Source: Azadirachta indica (Eukaryota > Streptophyta > Magnoliopsida > Sapindales > Meliaceae). Taken from it: 64,000 nt of DNA. Position numbers and translations under genes: made by a program. A model generated the notes under the pieces. It saw only the letters and a program-made list of their open reading frames with translations, made no database searches and was not told where the DNA came from. Below are positions 12,110 through 25,804 of the stretch, piece by piece. The DNA lies in NCBI GenBank assembly GCA_022749755.1, contig CM040452.1, forward strand, positions 16,014,350-16,078,349, given 5' to 3'. Each line of letters starts with the position of its first letter. The first letter of the stretch is position 1.

Positions 12110-12741
12110 TAGGGATGGCAAAATTTTTCGTGGGGCTTGAAACCCACGGGTACCTCTAATGGGAGAGAATTCGGATAAATTTACGGGGAATGAGGCGGAG
12201 AATGGAGAGAAATTAATTTCTAATTTGTTAATGGGATAGGGATTGATTCACCTCTCCCCACTTCACTCTTACCCTTTTCCCTATTAAAACATAAGATAAA
12301 CATATTATAATTTATAAATTAAATTTTATATATGTAAATATAATTTTATATTACAATTTTTAAAATTATATATTATAATTAAATGTAATTAGTAATAAAA
12401 AAAAAATTATGAAGTCATGAATTAATGCTATCAAAAATAGAATATACAAATAAAAAGTAAAAAATTAAAAATTAAAAAGACTATATTGTGTTTTTAATAA
12501 TATATTAATAATATATTTTTTTTTTAATTAATTAAAAATTCTTATATTATTAAAATTAATTTATAAAATTAATTTAAAAATTGATATGGAAATGGGGAAC
12601 TCATTCTCCATATAGGAATTCTCTATCCTCATCCCATTAAATTTAGCGAGAAATGAGGTGAGAAACGGGGTTTAAAATAGAAAACAGGGTGGAAATGAGA
12701 CATGTCTCCCCACCCCCCAGCCTGTCTCATTGCCATTCCTA
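12110..12741. mobile_element. non-autonomous hAT element, 632 bp
   Basis: The left end TAGGGATGGCAA and right end TTGCCATTCCTA are inverted copies with one mismatch. They are flanked by an 8-bp target duplication: CGAATGGT at 12102-12109 and CGAACGGT at 12742-12749, one difference. Eight-base duplications and ends of the type (C/T)AGGG are typical of hAT transposons. Just inside the ends are subterminal G-rich and C-rich segments (GGGGAATGAGGCGGAGAATGG against CTCCCCACCCC). The core is nearly pure A/T with no open frame, so it must be mobilised in trans. The single mismatch in the duplication suggests an old insertion. Confidence 0.88.
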
Positions 12742-14888
12742 CGAACGGTCTCTCATTTCTTTATAGAGTTATTCGATTATCGTCAATCACAAGTTTGTTT
12801 TTAGCTCTAAGAAAAATTTAGATTAATTTAATAATTTCGCACCCTTGTTTAATTAACACTGGAGAAGTTCAAGAGTTGTTTGAATCCCTAGCCCCCCAGA
12901 AACAAATAAGATAATTTTCAAAATACGGATCAAAAAATGATTAAACCCCAGAGGCAATACGGACCAAAGTCAGTCGAGTCGTGGTGGTGCTTTGCTTAAT
13001 TTTGAAAGATGCCTGTCCCTACGCCTATAAAGTGTTTTGAGTTTGTGATCAAACTCAAAAAATTATGCAGCAACAGCTAGCATGTCAGATAATAATTAAA
13101 AAGGAAAGAATTTAGTATTTCTTATCGTATGAGAAATTCTTTGTTCATAATAGGCGGCGGCATATTTTTTTCTTTTATTTGAAAGAGAGAGGATATTTAT
13201 TGATTCCTCCTCCACAGTCCACAATACTCCTTAGTCCTTACTGAAAGAGTCAAATCCAAGAAAACAATTTTTTCTACTTCTACTCTTACTCTTATTATTT
13301 AGCTTCAGCAGCCAGCTGCCAATCTTGCTTTTCTATTATTCAACTATCTAAATTCAGCCGCCGCCACCTGCCGCCACTCTTCCTTTGCGTATGCAACTTT
13401 AATCAATGTGGTGAAAGTTAAGCAAAAGCTTATTTATGAATATATATATATATATATATATACATGGAAAATATTAAAATTGGATGGAGATAACAATTGT
13501 CGGTATTATATATACATCGTGCACGACCTCTCTTTGATTCTTTTACGTCATTTTAATTTCTCTACAACACGACGACGAGACGCCAAGCTTGAACATCCAT
13601 CTCTATTTTTCTTTTCCTCATCCATATTATATATTTTTAGCCATAAATATATATACATATATATATATATATTAATTATTATGCAATGATAATTCGGGTC
13701 AAAATAATGTGTGGGGAAAATCTAGTATTGTATCATTATGATTTGAAATGTTTTAACCGCCCACCTTTTAGAATATCTATACATATATATATATGGATCT
13801 TGCTACACGTTCCAAAATTTTAATTCTACCCTTGGACCTTAATGCTATCTTTTTTTTACTGGAGATGATAATTGAATTGCGTGGCCGTCAGTTAGATATT
13901 ATTATTATTCATACGTAATTACATATCATCATCACTTCAGTCTATAATAAAAGGGTTTAATAATGATAAACATATATGTCAATTTTTTTTTTCTAACATT
14001 ATTATCTCATTAATTTGACGTGATCATTGAATTGAATTTCTAGTTATATATGTTGGTCGATTCATAATATCATAGCATATATTTAGTTCAGTTACTTTTA
14101 GATTAAAATATAACTAACAAGTTTGGGATAACAAATTTGATTTGTGATACCATATATATTTTAAAATATCTTTTTAGTATAATATTTAAATTAATATATT
14201 AACATCCATACAAAAATATAATAGTATTAAATTTAAATTAATTCTCAAACTATTTATAAATTTAAATATTTATGTAAATTAGTGTTTACTTTTTTCATAA
14301 ATTATTATTATTTTTTTTATTTAAATTTTTTCAAAAAATGTTGACACACATACTGTGTAAATATCCCTTTTAATGCACATACTTGGTTATTTATGCCATT
14401 TCCCTTTTTATAAACTGATATACATATTCGTGTAAATATTCTTAAAAGATAACAGATGTCAGAGTTGACGATAGTAGCGATTGGATATTAAACAAAAAGT
14501 TTATAAGAATATAAAAATAGGGTACCGAGCAGTCTGCCCGTGAATATTCAAATAAGAGGACGAGCTGAGTGAGGTGGAATTACATACACCAAGATTTGAA
14601 ATTCTTGGATTTTATGGGTTATTAAATAAAAGGAGGGGAAAAGTAAATGGTCAAGCCACGTGAAAACATCATACATCTCATTTGTCTTTGTCTTATATGC
14701 ACCTATCTATATTATATATATTATATATATATATATTATATATTATATATTATATATATATATTACATATTTCTGTTTGGGAAGATTACTCTACATTACT
14801 ATTACATTGTTACATTGTAGTCAAAAAGTAAGCATTTTAATTATTTGCCTAAATCAGCAATCAAACAGCCCAACACACATCACTCCCT

Positions 14889-14911
14889 CCCCCCCCCCCC
14901 CCCCCCCCCCC
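14889..14911. repeat. 23-base C homopolymer
   Basis: An uninterrupted run of 23 C (G on the minus strand), followed by further C-rich sequence, stands out in AT-rich DNA. Such runs can form G-quadruplex or i-motif structures and are prone to length errors in sequencing. Confidence 0.95.
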
Positions 14912-15696
14912 AGTCCCCACCCTCCTCTCGTTCTTATTGCTACGTACCCAGATTATACCGTCGTGGTTATTTTCAATTTCGACCCTTTTACTTTTTTATA
15001 AATAACAAAAACGCCAATTAGTTTACATCTCCACACCAAATTTGCACTTGTCTTTTATGGATACGACAATAATTCTCACGAAACTTGAGTTAAGAATCGA
15101 CCTTCAATTTATTCTAATTTTTTGAATGGTTTAAAGATGAGAATGATTCTCTATCCCTGTCTATTTCTTAGGTCAAAAACTAAAATTAGATTTTTGTTTC
15201 AACTTGTATCTATTATTTAAATTGATTAATAAAAGATGAACTATATAACAACATTATCACGCTTTTATTAAGTTACCAAAAAAATAAAAAATAAAAAAGT
15301 TTCAAAAACTATTTTGTTATGTAATAACAAATCATACAAATTTATTTAATTGCCTCAAAGGACTAGCTTAATTAATTTGATCTTTTTGTCATAGGACTAA
15401 AAGATTAAGATAGCAATTTTTCTATCACTTTAGAAGGAGAATTTATTTAATTTGTTTATGTAGTGGGATAGGGTTTAGCATTTGCGGAAGCCTAAAAAAT
15501 GAATTTGTCTGAGTCTTTTCCATTGAACCAAACAAAGACGAAACACATATACGTAATTGAGACAAGTGATAAGTTTATAACTTATTTGCTATTTTCAGAA
15601 TTTAGAGGGACTAATTTGTGAATTCCCGTTTAATGCAATCATCGCTGGTCATGCTCTCTCTCTCTCTGTATATATGTATATATATGTAAGGGGGAA

Positions 15697-15703
15697 GGGC
15701 CCA
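15697..15703 (+). promoter_or_regulatory. GGGCCCA site II-type element upstream of SMO2
   Basis: GGGCCCA, followed nearby by AAGCCCA, lies about 165 bp before the SMO2 start codon. GGCCCA (site II) motifs are bound by TCP factors in many plant housekeeping promoters. The role here is inferred. Confidence 0.4.
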
Positions 15704-15863
15704 AAATAAGCCCAGATTCCCTTGGACAGTCTGTATAATCCGGTGGGTGGCCCTTGTTTGTTGCCTCTCAATACAATATTCTTCAGTCTCTCTGCTCTCT
15801 TCTCTATCAGACTCTCGATTTTGTCACCCACATTACCTGCGTCTCTGCCAGAGATCGAGTTTC

Positions 15864-18800
15864 ATGGCTTCGATCATCGAATCTGGTTGGCGGGTATCTT
15901 TTCTTTCTCTCTTTTTTCCAAACTTTTTGCTCAAGATTTGATTTTTTTTTCACTGCCCGTTATTATGGATCTGTATACATGTATTTATTTATTTTTTTAA
16001 AATGAAAAATAGTGAATTGCTTACTTGGTGGCTTCACTAAATACTAGATATCTCTTTCAAGTAGTGGTACTTTAAAAATGGTGACCTTATAGCTGCAGTG
16101 TATTTGCTTTTGATGGTTGATGTTGCTGTTAACGGTATATGTGGTTGGATTAGAATGACTTGGTAGTGGGAACTGTGCGGGTGAGACTTTACTATCTGGG
16201 CTAGCTGGTGTGAATTTGAAGCACTCTGTTATGGATCTTTGTGTTCTGGAAATGGTTGATCAGGAAAGGAAATTACAAGAAGACCAAGAATATTTTGTTT
16301 ATGCTATTCTTGGTCACTATGCATGGCTGCATGCCTTAATTTTATCGTTAGAACTTCTTATGTGTAAAAATTTTAGTTTTCTAGAACTTCTGTAGAGTAA
16401 AATTATAGTTTTCTCTTTGCATCATGAGAAAGGGTTTATCTGTAATTTCAACAGGTTGGTTCTTTTGATCTGGATAGATGTTTATCAAATTTTTAAGTGT
16501 TATTATGCTCTTCTTAATTTCTTACTAAGTGGTTATACTCTTGAAATATGTTAGAATTCTGAAATTCATTGTTTGTTTGTTGTGCAGTATCTTATTACAC
16601 ATTTCAGTGATTTTCAACTGGCATGTCTAGGAAGTTTCTTTCTTCATGAAAGTGTCTTTTTCTTATCTGGACTTCCTTTTATATACCTTGAAAGGGCAGG
16701 ATGGCTGAGCAAGTACAAGATTCAGGTTAAGCTCTTTGTCTTTTGCTGTTAGAACAAGTGGTGCTGTAATTTTTAGATTGCTTATCTACTGGCAAGAATT
16801 TTAATAAGTGAAAATATTAAAAAAAAAATAGAAAAATAAAAAACTTAGTGTGGAATAATCTTTTTATAGCTTATGTGATGACTTTACTATTCATTTTTGG
16901 CTGCTGTAATGGTTTTATTGATTAATATCTCCTGAAAATCATTTGATGCTTGCTTCTTTTCTTTAGGACGATTGTATCATATTTATCCTGTCTCAACCTC
17001 AGCTAAAAGGCTGTTGTTTTTTTTTCTTTTCACATGTACTTTGGATTCAATTGGATTTTTATAGTTGTTCAACACACATAACCTTGTCAGATTTAATAAA
17101 AAATTTCATTCCTTCCGTATTCAAGAATTTAACATTCAAAATGTTTTCTTATTTGTATCTCACTGGTTCTCTTTTTCTATAGAAGAAGAGAAGTAATTGT
17201 TCACTGTTTAAGCTACAGCATACTCTGCTTACAGAAACCAACAACAGTCCTGTGGCTCACCTTTGCTATTCTTCTTACTAACTTCTACTTCTATGCAGAC
17301 AAAAAACAACAGTCCTGCTGCTCAGGAGAAATGCATCACTCGACTACTGCTGTATCACTTTGGGGTTAATTTACCAGTTATGATGGTTTCCTATCCTGTC
17401 TTCAAACACATGGGCATGCGAAGTAGTTTTCCTCTGCCGTCCTGGTATTTTCAGGTTCTTTATGCACTGAAGCTTTTTTCATCTAGATATTACAGTATCT
17501 GATAAAATTGCTTCTTTAGAAATAAGTCCTTTTTATACATGGATAAATATCATCTTTTCTGAAGGCTCTTTAGCTAGGTCTTGCTTTTGGTTTGCAGGAA
17601 ACTGGTTCTATCACAGATAATATTCTACTTCATCCTGGAGGATTTTGTATTCTACTGGGGACATCGCATACTACACACAAAATGGTTGTACAAGCATGTT
17701 CACAGTGTTCATCATGAGTAAGTCGGTGTTTTAAGTGCTTATATCTGGTGCTAATTTCCTTACAACATCATTTGCCTGGTCGCTTACAGATGCTGACAGT
17801 TGTTTTGGTTTTATGCACAGATATGCAACACCATTTGGACTGACATCTGAATATGCTCATCCTGCTGAAATACTGTTCCTTGGCTTTGCTACCATTATTG
17901 GTCCCGCCATCACTGGTCCTCATTTGATGACTTTGTGGCTGTGGATGGTACTTAGAGTCCTGGAGACAGTTGAGGCACATTGTGGTTACGATTTCCCATG
18001 GAGCCTCTCAAACTTTATACCTTTGTATGGAGGGTGGGTTTGTACAATTTTCTCTGGCTAGCTTATTAAGCTTAGTTCTTCCATTTAATTGTTTTGTCTT
18101 ATTTGTTGTTCCTGAAAAATTTCTTTCGTAAATTTTCAGTGCTGATTTTCATGACTATCATCACCGTTTGCTTTATACCAAATCTGGCAACTACTCGTCG
18201 ACTTTTGTTTACATGGACTGGTGAGTTGTTGGTTTTACGCTGTTTGAAGCATTTGCACGTGTGTGGTCCGATCTTTACATTTTTGTCTCTTAGGTTATAT
18301 TCATATGTCCCGTTGTCAGATCTTATAAGTATGCCTGTTGTTTGAATTGTCTTGAGGCCACCCCGATTTATATGGTTTGTTGAGGATTCCTTGAGTTCCC
18401 AATACTACATCTAATCAAATAGAACCTGTGGGCTGAGCATATTAAAGTTGACATGCTGTTCCTACCTGCTCATTCCATGCATGACCTTCCAATAATAAGA
18501 TGATATAGCAAGGCTGAGGTCTAATGGCTATATATCTATGGATGACACCCAAAAATAATTATAATGAAGGCTATGCAATGTCAAATGTGATTTAATTGTG
18601 AACTTGCAGTTGAATATATGCGGCTTGCTTGAGCTTCTTTCTTGCAAGCCACAAAAGTGACAAAATATGTTTTGTGCATGTTGTTATGCTGCTTGAGTTA
18701 ACGTTTCCCAATGTGGGCCATGTGAGTGTATACTTGGACAGACAATGGTTATCAATTGTATTTAATCCATACTTGAGGATACATCAGTTTAGTTACTGTT

Positions 18801-19299
18801 GTAGGCATTTTGAATGAGTTATAAAGAAGATACTGTTATTATTTGATTTTGCAATGATATCTTTGGTCTCCATGAGGAAGAATGTTATACACAAATGTCT
18901 ACCATTTTGTTAGAGATACATTACTAGAATCCAACGCTTTGTATTTGTGCATAGTCTGGCTCCATCCGTAGCTTCCTGTGCAATTCTTTCTTTTATGTGG
19001 TAGAAGTACCTTGTTGTGAATTTTGTTAGGCTTTGTTAACATATTGATAAGCTTTCCGCTCAAGGGGAAATGTCTTTTATTCTTATTTTGCTATACTGTA
19101 AAATGCACTCCTGCTGGGATTTGGTTGTGATTCGAGATGCCTGTATTTACCATAATAATTCAAGGAAAATAATTCTCACACAACTTGCTGAGATGGTTCT
19201 TTTGTATATTCTCTCAGGATATTTGGTACTGACAAGGGTTATAGAAAGTTGAAGGCACTAAAGAGTTCTGGAGTTGAAGATGGCAATAAGGAGACATGA
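15864..19299 (+). CDS. SMO2: sterol 4-alpha-methyl oxidase, SMO2 type
   Basis: Seven exons join into 269 residues: 15864-15893, 16588-16725, 17299-17444, 17598-17717, 17821-18033, 18140-18220 and 19218-19299 (TGA). SMO2 is a membrane-bound ER di-iron oxidase. It removes the second C4 methyl group (4-alpha-methyl sterols) in plant sterol synthesis, with a C4-sterol dehydrogenase and ketoreductase. The fatty-acid-hydroxylase histidine boxes are all present: HRILH, HSVHH and HDYHH, plus AHCGYDFPW. Hydrophobic segments surround residues 20-45 and 75-90 and precede HRILH. The N-terminus MASIIESGWRYLITHFSDFQ and the exon plan fit plant SMO2 rather than SMO1. The third donor uses TCCTG|GTATTT, which restores the conserved PSWKLV; reading on to the next GT would break the frame. 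The last intron is about 1 kb and contains nothing recognised. Confidence 0.95.
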
Positions 19300-20921
19300 C
19301 AATAGAAGAATCATTTTTTTCTGTGAGCTTGACATTAGAAAATGGGTTCCTGTTTAATGGGCATCTTGGAAAAAGGTTTTGTTCTGTCCCTGCCTCATCT
19401 TGTGTGCAACATCCTTTGTTTTTCACTCCTTGTTGATGTTTACACCGTGTAGTAATGGGGAATGATCAGAAAGATTTCCCTGGACATTATGTACCGTCTC
19501 GTTCCTTGCATTAATGTGAAGTTGCTGTGCTATATGTAGACTTTTTCCTTAAGATTAATCCCTTCTTACAGATTGGGACACACTAATTCCCCATGGATTA
19601 TGTTGTAGATGATTTTCAACACTTATGATTCATTAATGATTTGAGTCATGAACCGACCCCCAATAACATATCCAGGACTTGGAATTGTGAAATTCTAGTT
19701 TCTTGTACTACTCAACGGGGGGAATAATCAAACGCATATTGCTCCTCTATTCACCAAGTTACTGTGTTCATTGTACATGATATTATTTATTAAAATTTGC
19801 AAAATAAAAATTATATTCGTTTGATGATCCAGAAACAGATAAAGAACAAAAGTTGAAAATTGGGATTTGTCATTTTCGGTTCTCCTCTTTAAGAAGGAAT
19901 GATGAGAATCATTGTGTTGGTTTCCAGCTGGAAAGTGCATATATATATTTGCGTACATGTATAGCAAAAGTATTTGCATCGTCGGTGTTATGATGACTTG
20001 AAAGTGACATTAGAGTCATAGTTTACAGACTTTTATGTATATATCATATCCAATACTGGTTTAGGCTTTTGACTGCAAAGAGTGAAAAGAGTTTTTAGAA
20101 ATGTTTGTACACGGTCGAATTCATAGGCAGTTCAATGGTTTTCCATTTTGCAATAATGATAAAAATTTGCACTCAGAAAGTAAAAAGAAAAGGGTAAAAG
20201 TAGATGTTGAGTGATAACATATTATGCAATTTGTTTAACATACATGTATATTTGATTTTTTTTAAAAAAAGGATACTGTAGACTTTTATTGATTTTTGAC
20301 CTTCATTGTAAAGAGATAGGATAGCCTAATAGATTGATTGACTGATTGATTGATTGATTGATTGTGAATAATAATAAAATTCGTTCATCTGAAAAAAGGA
20401 AGAGTTTCAGTGGAATATTAAGATAAAATATGTATATATATATATATATTATTGTCGGTAAGTCAAGAGGAACAAATTAATTTAATTGTGTCCTTTAAAC
20501 TTTCGCTAAAAAAATCAGTGACAGCAATCTATTTTTCGATAGTTTTTGAGAGAACATTGGATAGTGCGAAATATGCATATATATTATTTATATATATCCC
20601 ATGGATCATAGATACATAGATTACGACATGGTGTAGAATTAATCCTAGGAAGCAAACAACACGTGTATTGATTTGATGTTGATGTTGATGTGGATGTGGA
20701 TGTGGATGTGGATGTGATGTTATTTTGGATGCATGCATGCTCGTATGCTATGGTATGGTATGGTATGGGATTTCAAAAAAATCTCACCAAACCAACAATT
20801 CTGTTTGCTGGAATTTGGTTTGTGAAAAAGCATTTGATTGGTCGATCCAGCGACATAGGGTTAAAGCCTAAAGCCTACACATAACAGTAACACGTCCTGT
20901 CTCGTGACCGTGTTTCGGCGG
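19300..20921. other. SMO2 3' flank with simple repeats
   Basis: No gene is seen. Simple repeats include GATT units at 20332-20364, a TA run at 20434-20450, GATGTT/GATGTG units at 20675-20720 and TATGG units at 20749-20768. CAC and CATCC repeats on the other strand make short frames that are artefacts. Confidence 0.6.
20675..20768 (+). repeat. GATGTK and TATGG minisatellites
   Basis: Hexamers GATGTT and then GATGTG run from 20675 to about 20720. After 28 bases, TATGG repeats four times to 20768. Two unrelated short tandem repeats so close together mark a replication-slippage hotspot. Confidence 0.85.
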
Positions 20922-21192
20922 GACTTTGACTCCAATCTTAATCTTTTCTATCTTACACTTTTAAAATTCATTGACACGTTACATTATTAAAAATAAAAAA
21001 TTAAAATTATATTTTAAAAATTATATTAATTAATTTTAAAATTATTTTTTTTATTTTTTAATATAATAAATTTTAATAATTAATTAATAAAAAATTTTAA
21101 AATATAATTTCAATCATCTATTTTTATTCATGTCACGTATTAATGAATTCTTAAAAATATAGGATAGAAAAGATCAGAATTGGATTCAAGTC
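20922..21192. mobile_element. inverted-repeat (MITE-like) element, about 271 bp
   Basis: The left end (20922 onward: GACTTTGACTCCAATC...CTTTTCTATC) and the reverse complement of the right end (GACTTGAATCCAATT...CTTTTCTATC) match over about 55 bases with a few substitutions. The middle is AT only and has no open frame. This is the structure of a miniature inverted-repeat element. The target duplication is uncertain (TTTCGG on the left resembles TTTCGA on the right), so the superfamily is not assigned; the long terminal inverted repeats would suit a Mutator-like element. Confidence 0.7.
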
Positions 21193-23334
21193 TATTTCGA
21201 CATCCTTCATACTCCGAATCTCTCTTCTCTCTTGCCCCCATCATACAGATATTCCCTGTCTGAAAAAGAATAAATATCTTGATCTTTTGACAGTGTTCGA
21301 TCGTTTTTATTTTTACTGGTTAATTTGTTAAATTATTATTATTTATTTATATTTTATTTTTATTTATATTTCTATAATTTTTTATTAAAAATATAATAAA
21401 AATTTAATATAATTTTTTGAATAAATATATATATATACCAAAATAAAATATCAATATTTTAAATTCTCTTTTTATATTTAAATTTAAATTATTATTAAAA
21501 AATTAAAAAAAATTAATTAAAAATATTTGAACATATAAGTTTCATTTAATTAATTTTTTAAATTTTTTAATAATAATAATACATTTTTCTAAATTTTTAA
21601 TTAAAATAATAATAAAAAAATATAAAAAAATATTAAAATAAAAACTAAATGATTATAACTTATTAAAGTACATGTCTTTTTAGTATTCCAAGCCTACAAT
21701 TTACTGATATATTTTCTCCTGTGGATGCCAAAAAAATTACACTCTTCAACCTTAAACAACGAACTTCAATCTTCAAACCTTTTGGATGCTCTTTCTCCCT
21801 TTGCAACATAACAAAGATTAGAGAAATTATCGGTCTCCCTGACATGTGATCTCCGATACTTAAATTAGTAAGTTTTTAAGAGGAGAAAATTTATGTGAGA
21901 AATAAATTTGGTACAGTTTTGCCTTAATTTAAAAGTACGTACCTTATTCTTCAAACTGCCTGAATCTTATAGGCTTGTGGATCAATCATTTTGACAATTT
22001 TTCCGACCAGAATCATTCATGATGGAAGGTGGGATAATGGGTGGTTATTAGGTGAAATATATGATTGAATCTCCTTACCCACGTTGTACATGGTCGGGTG
22101 GTATTTTATTACTTGACCTGAGTTGTATTTTCTATCCCATGTTAAATTCTCTTGGATGTTGGGATCTTCTTTGGTCGATGATGTACCATCTCAGGCTTGT
22201 GTGAGTCCCGACCATGTAGGAGAATGTCTCTCGACCATGCGACTTATCTTCATTTGGCTTAAGTGTGCTGTGCTCAAGTATTTTCCCAAACAACTTCAAA
22301 ATTTTGTTGAAATGTTAAAGTTTGATAGTTGTGAACTAACTCAAATATTTATACACATAATTTTACAATCTATTGACAATATCATTTAACTTGGATACAA
22401 ATGGTCAGATGAACCTAAAATTTTTGATAAATTTTTAATATAATATTAACAAATTATCTATATAATATTAAAAATAAATAAATAACTAACCACATGTTAA
22501 GTCAGAAACCCTATTTTATATATTCGGAGATTCTTACAGAAAACATGCTCGAGGAGTCTTGTAGCATAAAAAGTCTCGGGCACACGAGCACGTTCCCTTT
22601 AAGCGAGAAGATGCTCTCACCATGCATGGCAATGAATGCCTGCTTTAACATTAGTGTAAGCGTAATTATTTCAATTACATTACATGATAAATAACAATAA
22701 TAAAAATTCGGTTCCAATTCTCATAATCTGCTAGTTAATTAAGTTGTTGTTACCTAACCCTTCGAAGCAAATAGAATTCCACGCACGCATAGTCTATTTT
22801 CGTGCCATAATCTTTATAGCAAGTAACCCACAAATTTTTATCAAATGTCGAAGGTTAAAGATCCTAATTATGTGAAAGTCTAGATCATTATGTATTAAAA
22901 AATAAATTAATATCAAAGATTCAAAATCTTAATTACGTGAAAATTTAGATCCGTACATATTAAGAGACGAAGATTAAAGAATCTAATTGTATGAAAGTCT
23001 AATTCATTATATATTAAAAAACAAATTAATATATTAAAAAATAAATTAACAATACCATATTTTTATACGTATCCTATATCTAATCTAATCTCATATTTTT
23101 ACATTAAACATAATTTTATATTTTTATATATTTTTTACATCAAACTTTAACCTTTAAATTTAAATACCTCTAGTTGAAATTAAATTTAACACATATAATT
23201 AATATATTATTGGACTATTTTTTCAACATTCAAAATTAAGTTGATTTCTCACTTGCATGTTAACGTAATAAGATACTTATTAAATCCATATTAAAGAATA
23301 AAAGTTTAAAAGATAAAGGATAAAGGATAAAGAT
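21193..23334. other. AT-rich intergenic DNA
   Basis: No gene is supported. It contains extreme A/T stretches (21300-21660) and a diverged three-copy tandem repeat (about 22848-23035). Confidence 0.55.
22848..23035 (+). repeat. three diverged copies of a 60-70-bp repeat
   Basis: The pattern AGATTA/CAAAATCCTAATTATGTGAAAGTCTAGATC followed by an ATATTAA spacer occurs three times with substitutions and small indels (near 22850, 22915 and 22972). Confidence 0.65.
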
Positions 23335-23600
23335 TTAAATTCATAAAATTTTAATTAATATTTTTTTATTTAGGTAAAACTTAATGAAGAGTTCTTTGAT
23401 AAAAATTATATTTTATCTGAATTATAGATAAGTCAAAATATTAAATTATTTCTAATTAAAATTCCATCAAATTCTAAATTATTTTTAATTAAAATCTCAA
23501 TTAAACTAATTTTTTAAATAATTTAACGAATGAATAATTATATAAGGAAAAGAAAGAAGAGAAGAATTTTTTTTTTTGTACAAATAAATTTATTAATTGA
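23335..23600 (+). repeat. left copy of a 5-kb-spaced direct repeat
   Basis: About 250 bases are clearly related, in the same orientation, to 28380-28625. Shared blocks include CATAAAATTTTAATTAATATTTTT, AATTATTTTTAATTAAA, AAACTAATTTTTTAAATAA and the poly-T followed by CAAATAAATTTA. The interval between the copies holds the minisatellite arrays. The pair could be LTRs of a decayed non-autonomous retroelement or two copies of a dispersed repeat. Confidence 0.5.
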
Positions 23601-25804
23601 TATCAAATAACAAAATTTAATATCAACCATTGACGTGTCTACAAGAAAAAAATAAGAAGTGAACATATTATTAAGCAAGTAAAGCTAAATAGAAGATTAG
23701 GAGAGAGAGATTGCAATTATGGAGGATCCACCGATAGGAGGGGAAGAATTTGCAACTCACAATAGGAGGTAGATTCTTCTGTAGGAGAAGGTGCATGATA
23801 AACAGGTTTATTTTCAAATATCAATGAAGTATAGTTTTAAATATCATTAAACTCTGATTTTATATTATCTTTTCTCTTTATTTACAAGTTATTTATGTTT
23901 AACATTATGACTTTTAAATATTTATGTTTTATATCTAAATTATGTGAAACTTTATTATTTGACTCTAATAACCAAATCAAATAATATTTATATGGCCCTA
24001 TAATTTTAAAATTATTTCTAATATAATTTAAAAAATTTGTTACACGATAATTTACTACTTTTAAAAGCATATTAAACTTAAGCATCTAATAAAAATATTT
24101 AATTCGTTATAATATTAGTATAAATTTGAATTGTATTCATAATTTTATTTGACTATGATGGAACAAATCTCGCATGCTAGTACTATTAATACTAAAAGAC
24201 CTAAAGTAGATTAAATATTTTATTATTTGTTACTTTAACTATTTTATTGGTTGTTAGCATAGTTGAGATTAAAAAAAAAAAGAGGGACTATGATTTATTA
24301 TTTAAGAAGAGATTATTACGGTAAAAAAATTTTATAGTAAAGCATAAATTATGGATTTATTTTTATTTGTATTAATTACATTCATGTTTCAATATTTAAT
24401 ATTGATAGTTATGTATATTGATTTATCAAATCGTAGGATAATTAATGGATATGAATATATGAACCAATTAACTTGGTGTTAAAGTATGCATAAATATTCT
24501 GCAATGTAGAATAATTGTCATATCTAAACTCTCACTCAGTATATTATAGTTATTTTATAATGTAAAAAAAAAAAAAAGAGAGAAGTAATATTTCTAAAAA
24601 AATTTCATTCAGTTTAACTAGAGTAATATTAAAAAAAATGGTTTAGCTGAAATTATTACAAATATATATATATATATGTATAATTTAAACTAAATATCAG
24701 TCAGTTCTAATATAAAAAATCATTAGAGTCTAAAGTTAAATATCAATTGAATTCATTTTAAAATATTGCAGATGTTAATAATAAATATTATGAGGCTTTA
24801 TTGTTAGGGTCCACACTCTGATCCACACTTAATATCATTAGGATCCAAAAATAATATCAGTTGAGTCCCGTATACATATATATAACAACTACTACTATAT
24901 CCATGCCGGTGAGAGAGCCAGCCTTCAGTTTTTGATTGTTCTGCTTGCTTAATTAATTTGCCCTAATTACTTTGTTTTATAGTGACTTCTTTTTGTAGTG
25001 TGCATCTTGTATTACTGTGTATGTAATAGATTAATTTCATGTGTATTCTTGATAGTTTTATTCATTAAAATTAATGTTATTTTAATTACTCTGATTAATT
25101 TTCTTCTTCATTTATTTCTATTTTCATACATACACACTTTTATGCCACACTTTATTTAACATTGATCTCACATATATGATCAAGAAATTTGATGAATGAT
25201 GATCTTAATTATAATTTTTTTATAAAAAATTTAATGTAATGCAAAAACTAATGTCTCAAATTCATGATAAGGATAGGTTTAAAAAAAAAAATTTATGAAG
25301 TGAAAGTATTAGCGATTCATTGATTGATGATTTGTTCAGACTACAACATACAAGAACAACCACTCCTCCAATTAAGCATGACGACATGCATAATCTGGAG
25401 AAAAGAACAAGATTACAACAAATTAATTAAACGAAATCCTCAAAGATTTCATAATAGCTAACAAATCTACTCTTATGGAAAGGATTTAATTAATAATGCT
25501 TGTTAGGTTCCTTTCATATTGTTTGGATTGTTTCTCTCTGTCTATTTATACACTACAAATTGAGTATTATTATCTTGAATATAACATATTAGTCCTTGAT
25601 AAATGAGACTAAAATGCTTAAATATATAAATTATGTCAAATTTTGTTAATTTCTTGACCATCAACAAATTTTTTTGGTACGTAAGTTTCTTCGTATAACA
25701 TATATGCTTGCTGGTGCTTCTTGGCATACCGCCGATAACTTTTCGAAGCCAACACAAATGTAGCTCGCGGTACCAGCGTCAATGCCCTATGAAAGCCCAC
25801 ACAA
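23601..25804. other. AT-rich DNA, no gene seen
   Basis: No coding region, RNA gene or transposon end is recognised. Confidence 0.55.

Larger units (their letters stand above)
12750..15863. other. repeat-rich intergenic DNA upstream of SMO2
   Basis: No gene is supported. The stretch holds TA microsatellites (13440-13461, 13651-13671, 14701-14762), a pyrimidine-rich zone near 13200-13390, a long C run (14889-14911) and a CT run near 15653-15667. Frames opening across these are composition artefacts. Confidence 0.6.

Noticed and set aside
13408..13689. 93-codon frame on the plus strand
   Set aside because: It consists largely of Tyr-Ile repeats encoded by TA microsatellites.
14660..15001. 113-codon frame on the plus strand
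   Set aside because: It is made from a TA microsatellite and the C homopolymer (poly-Pro).
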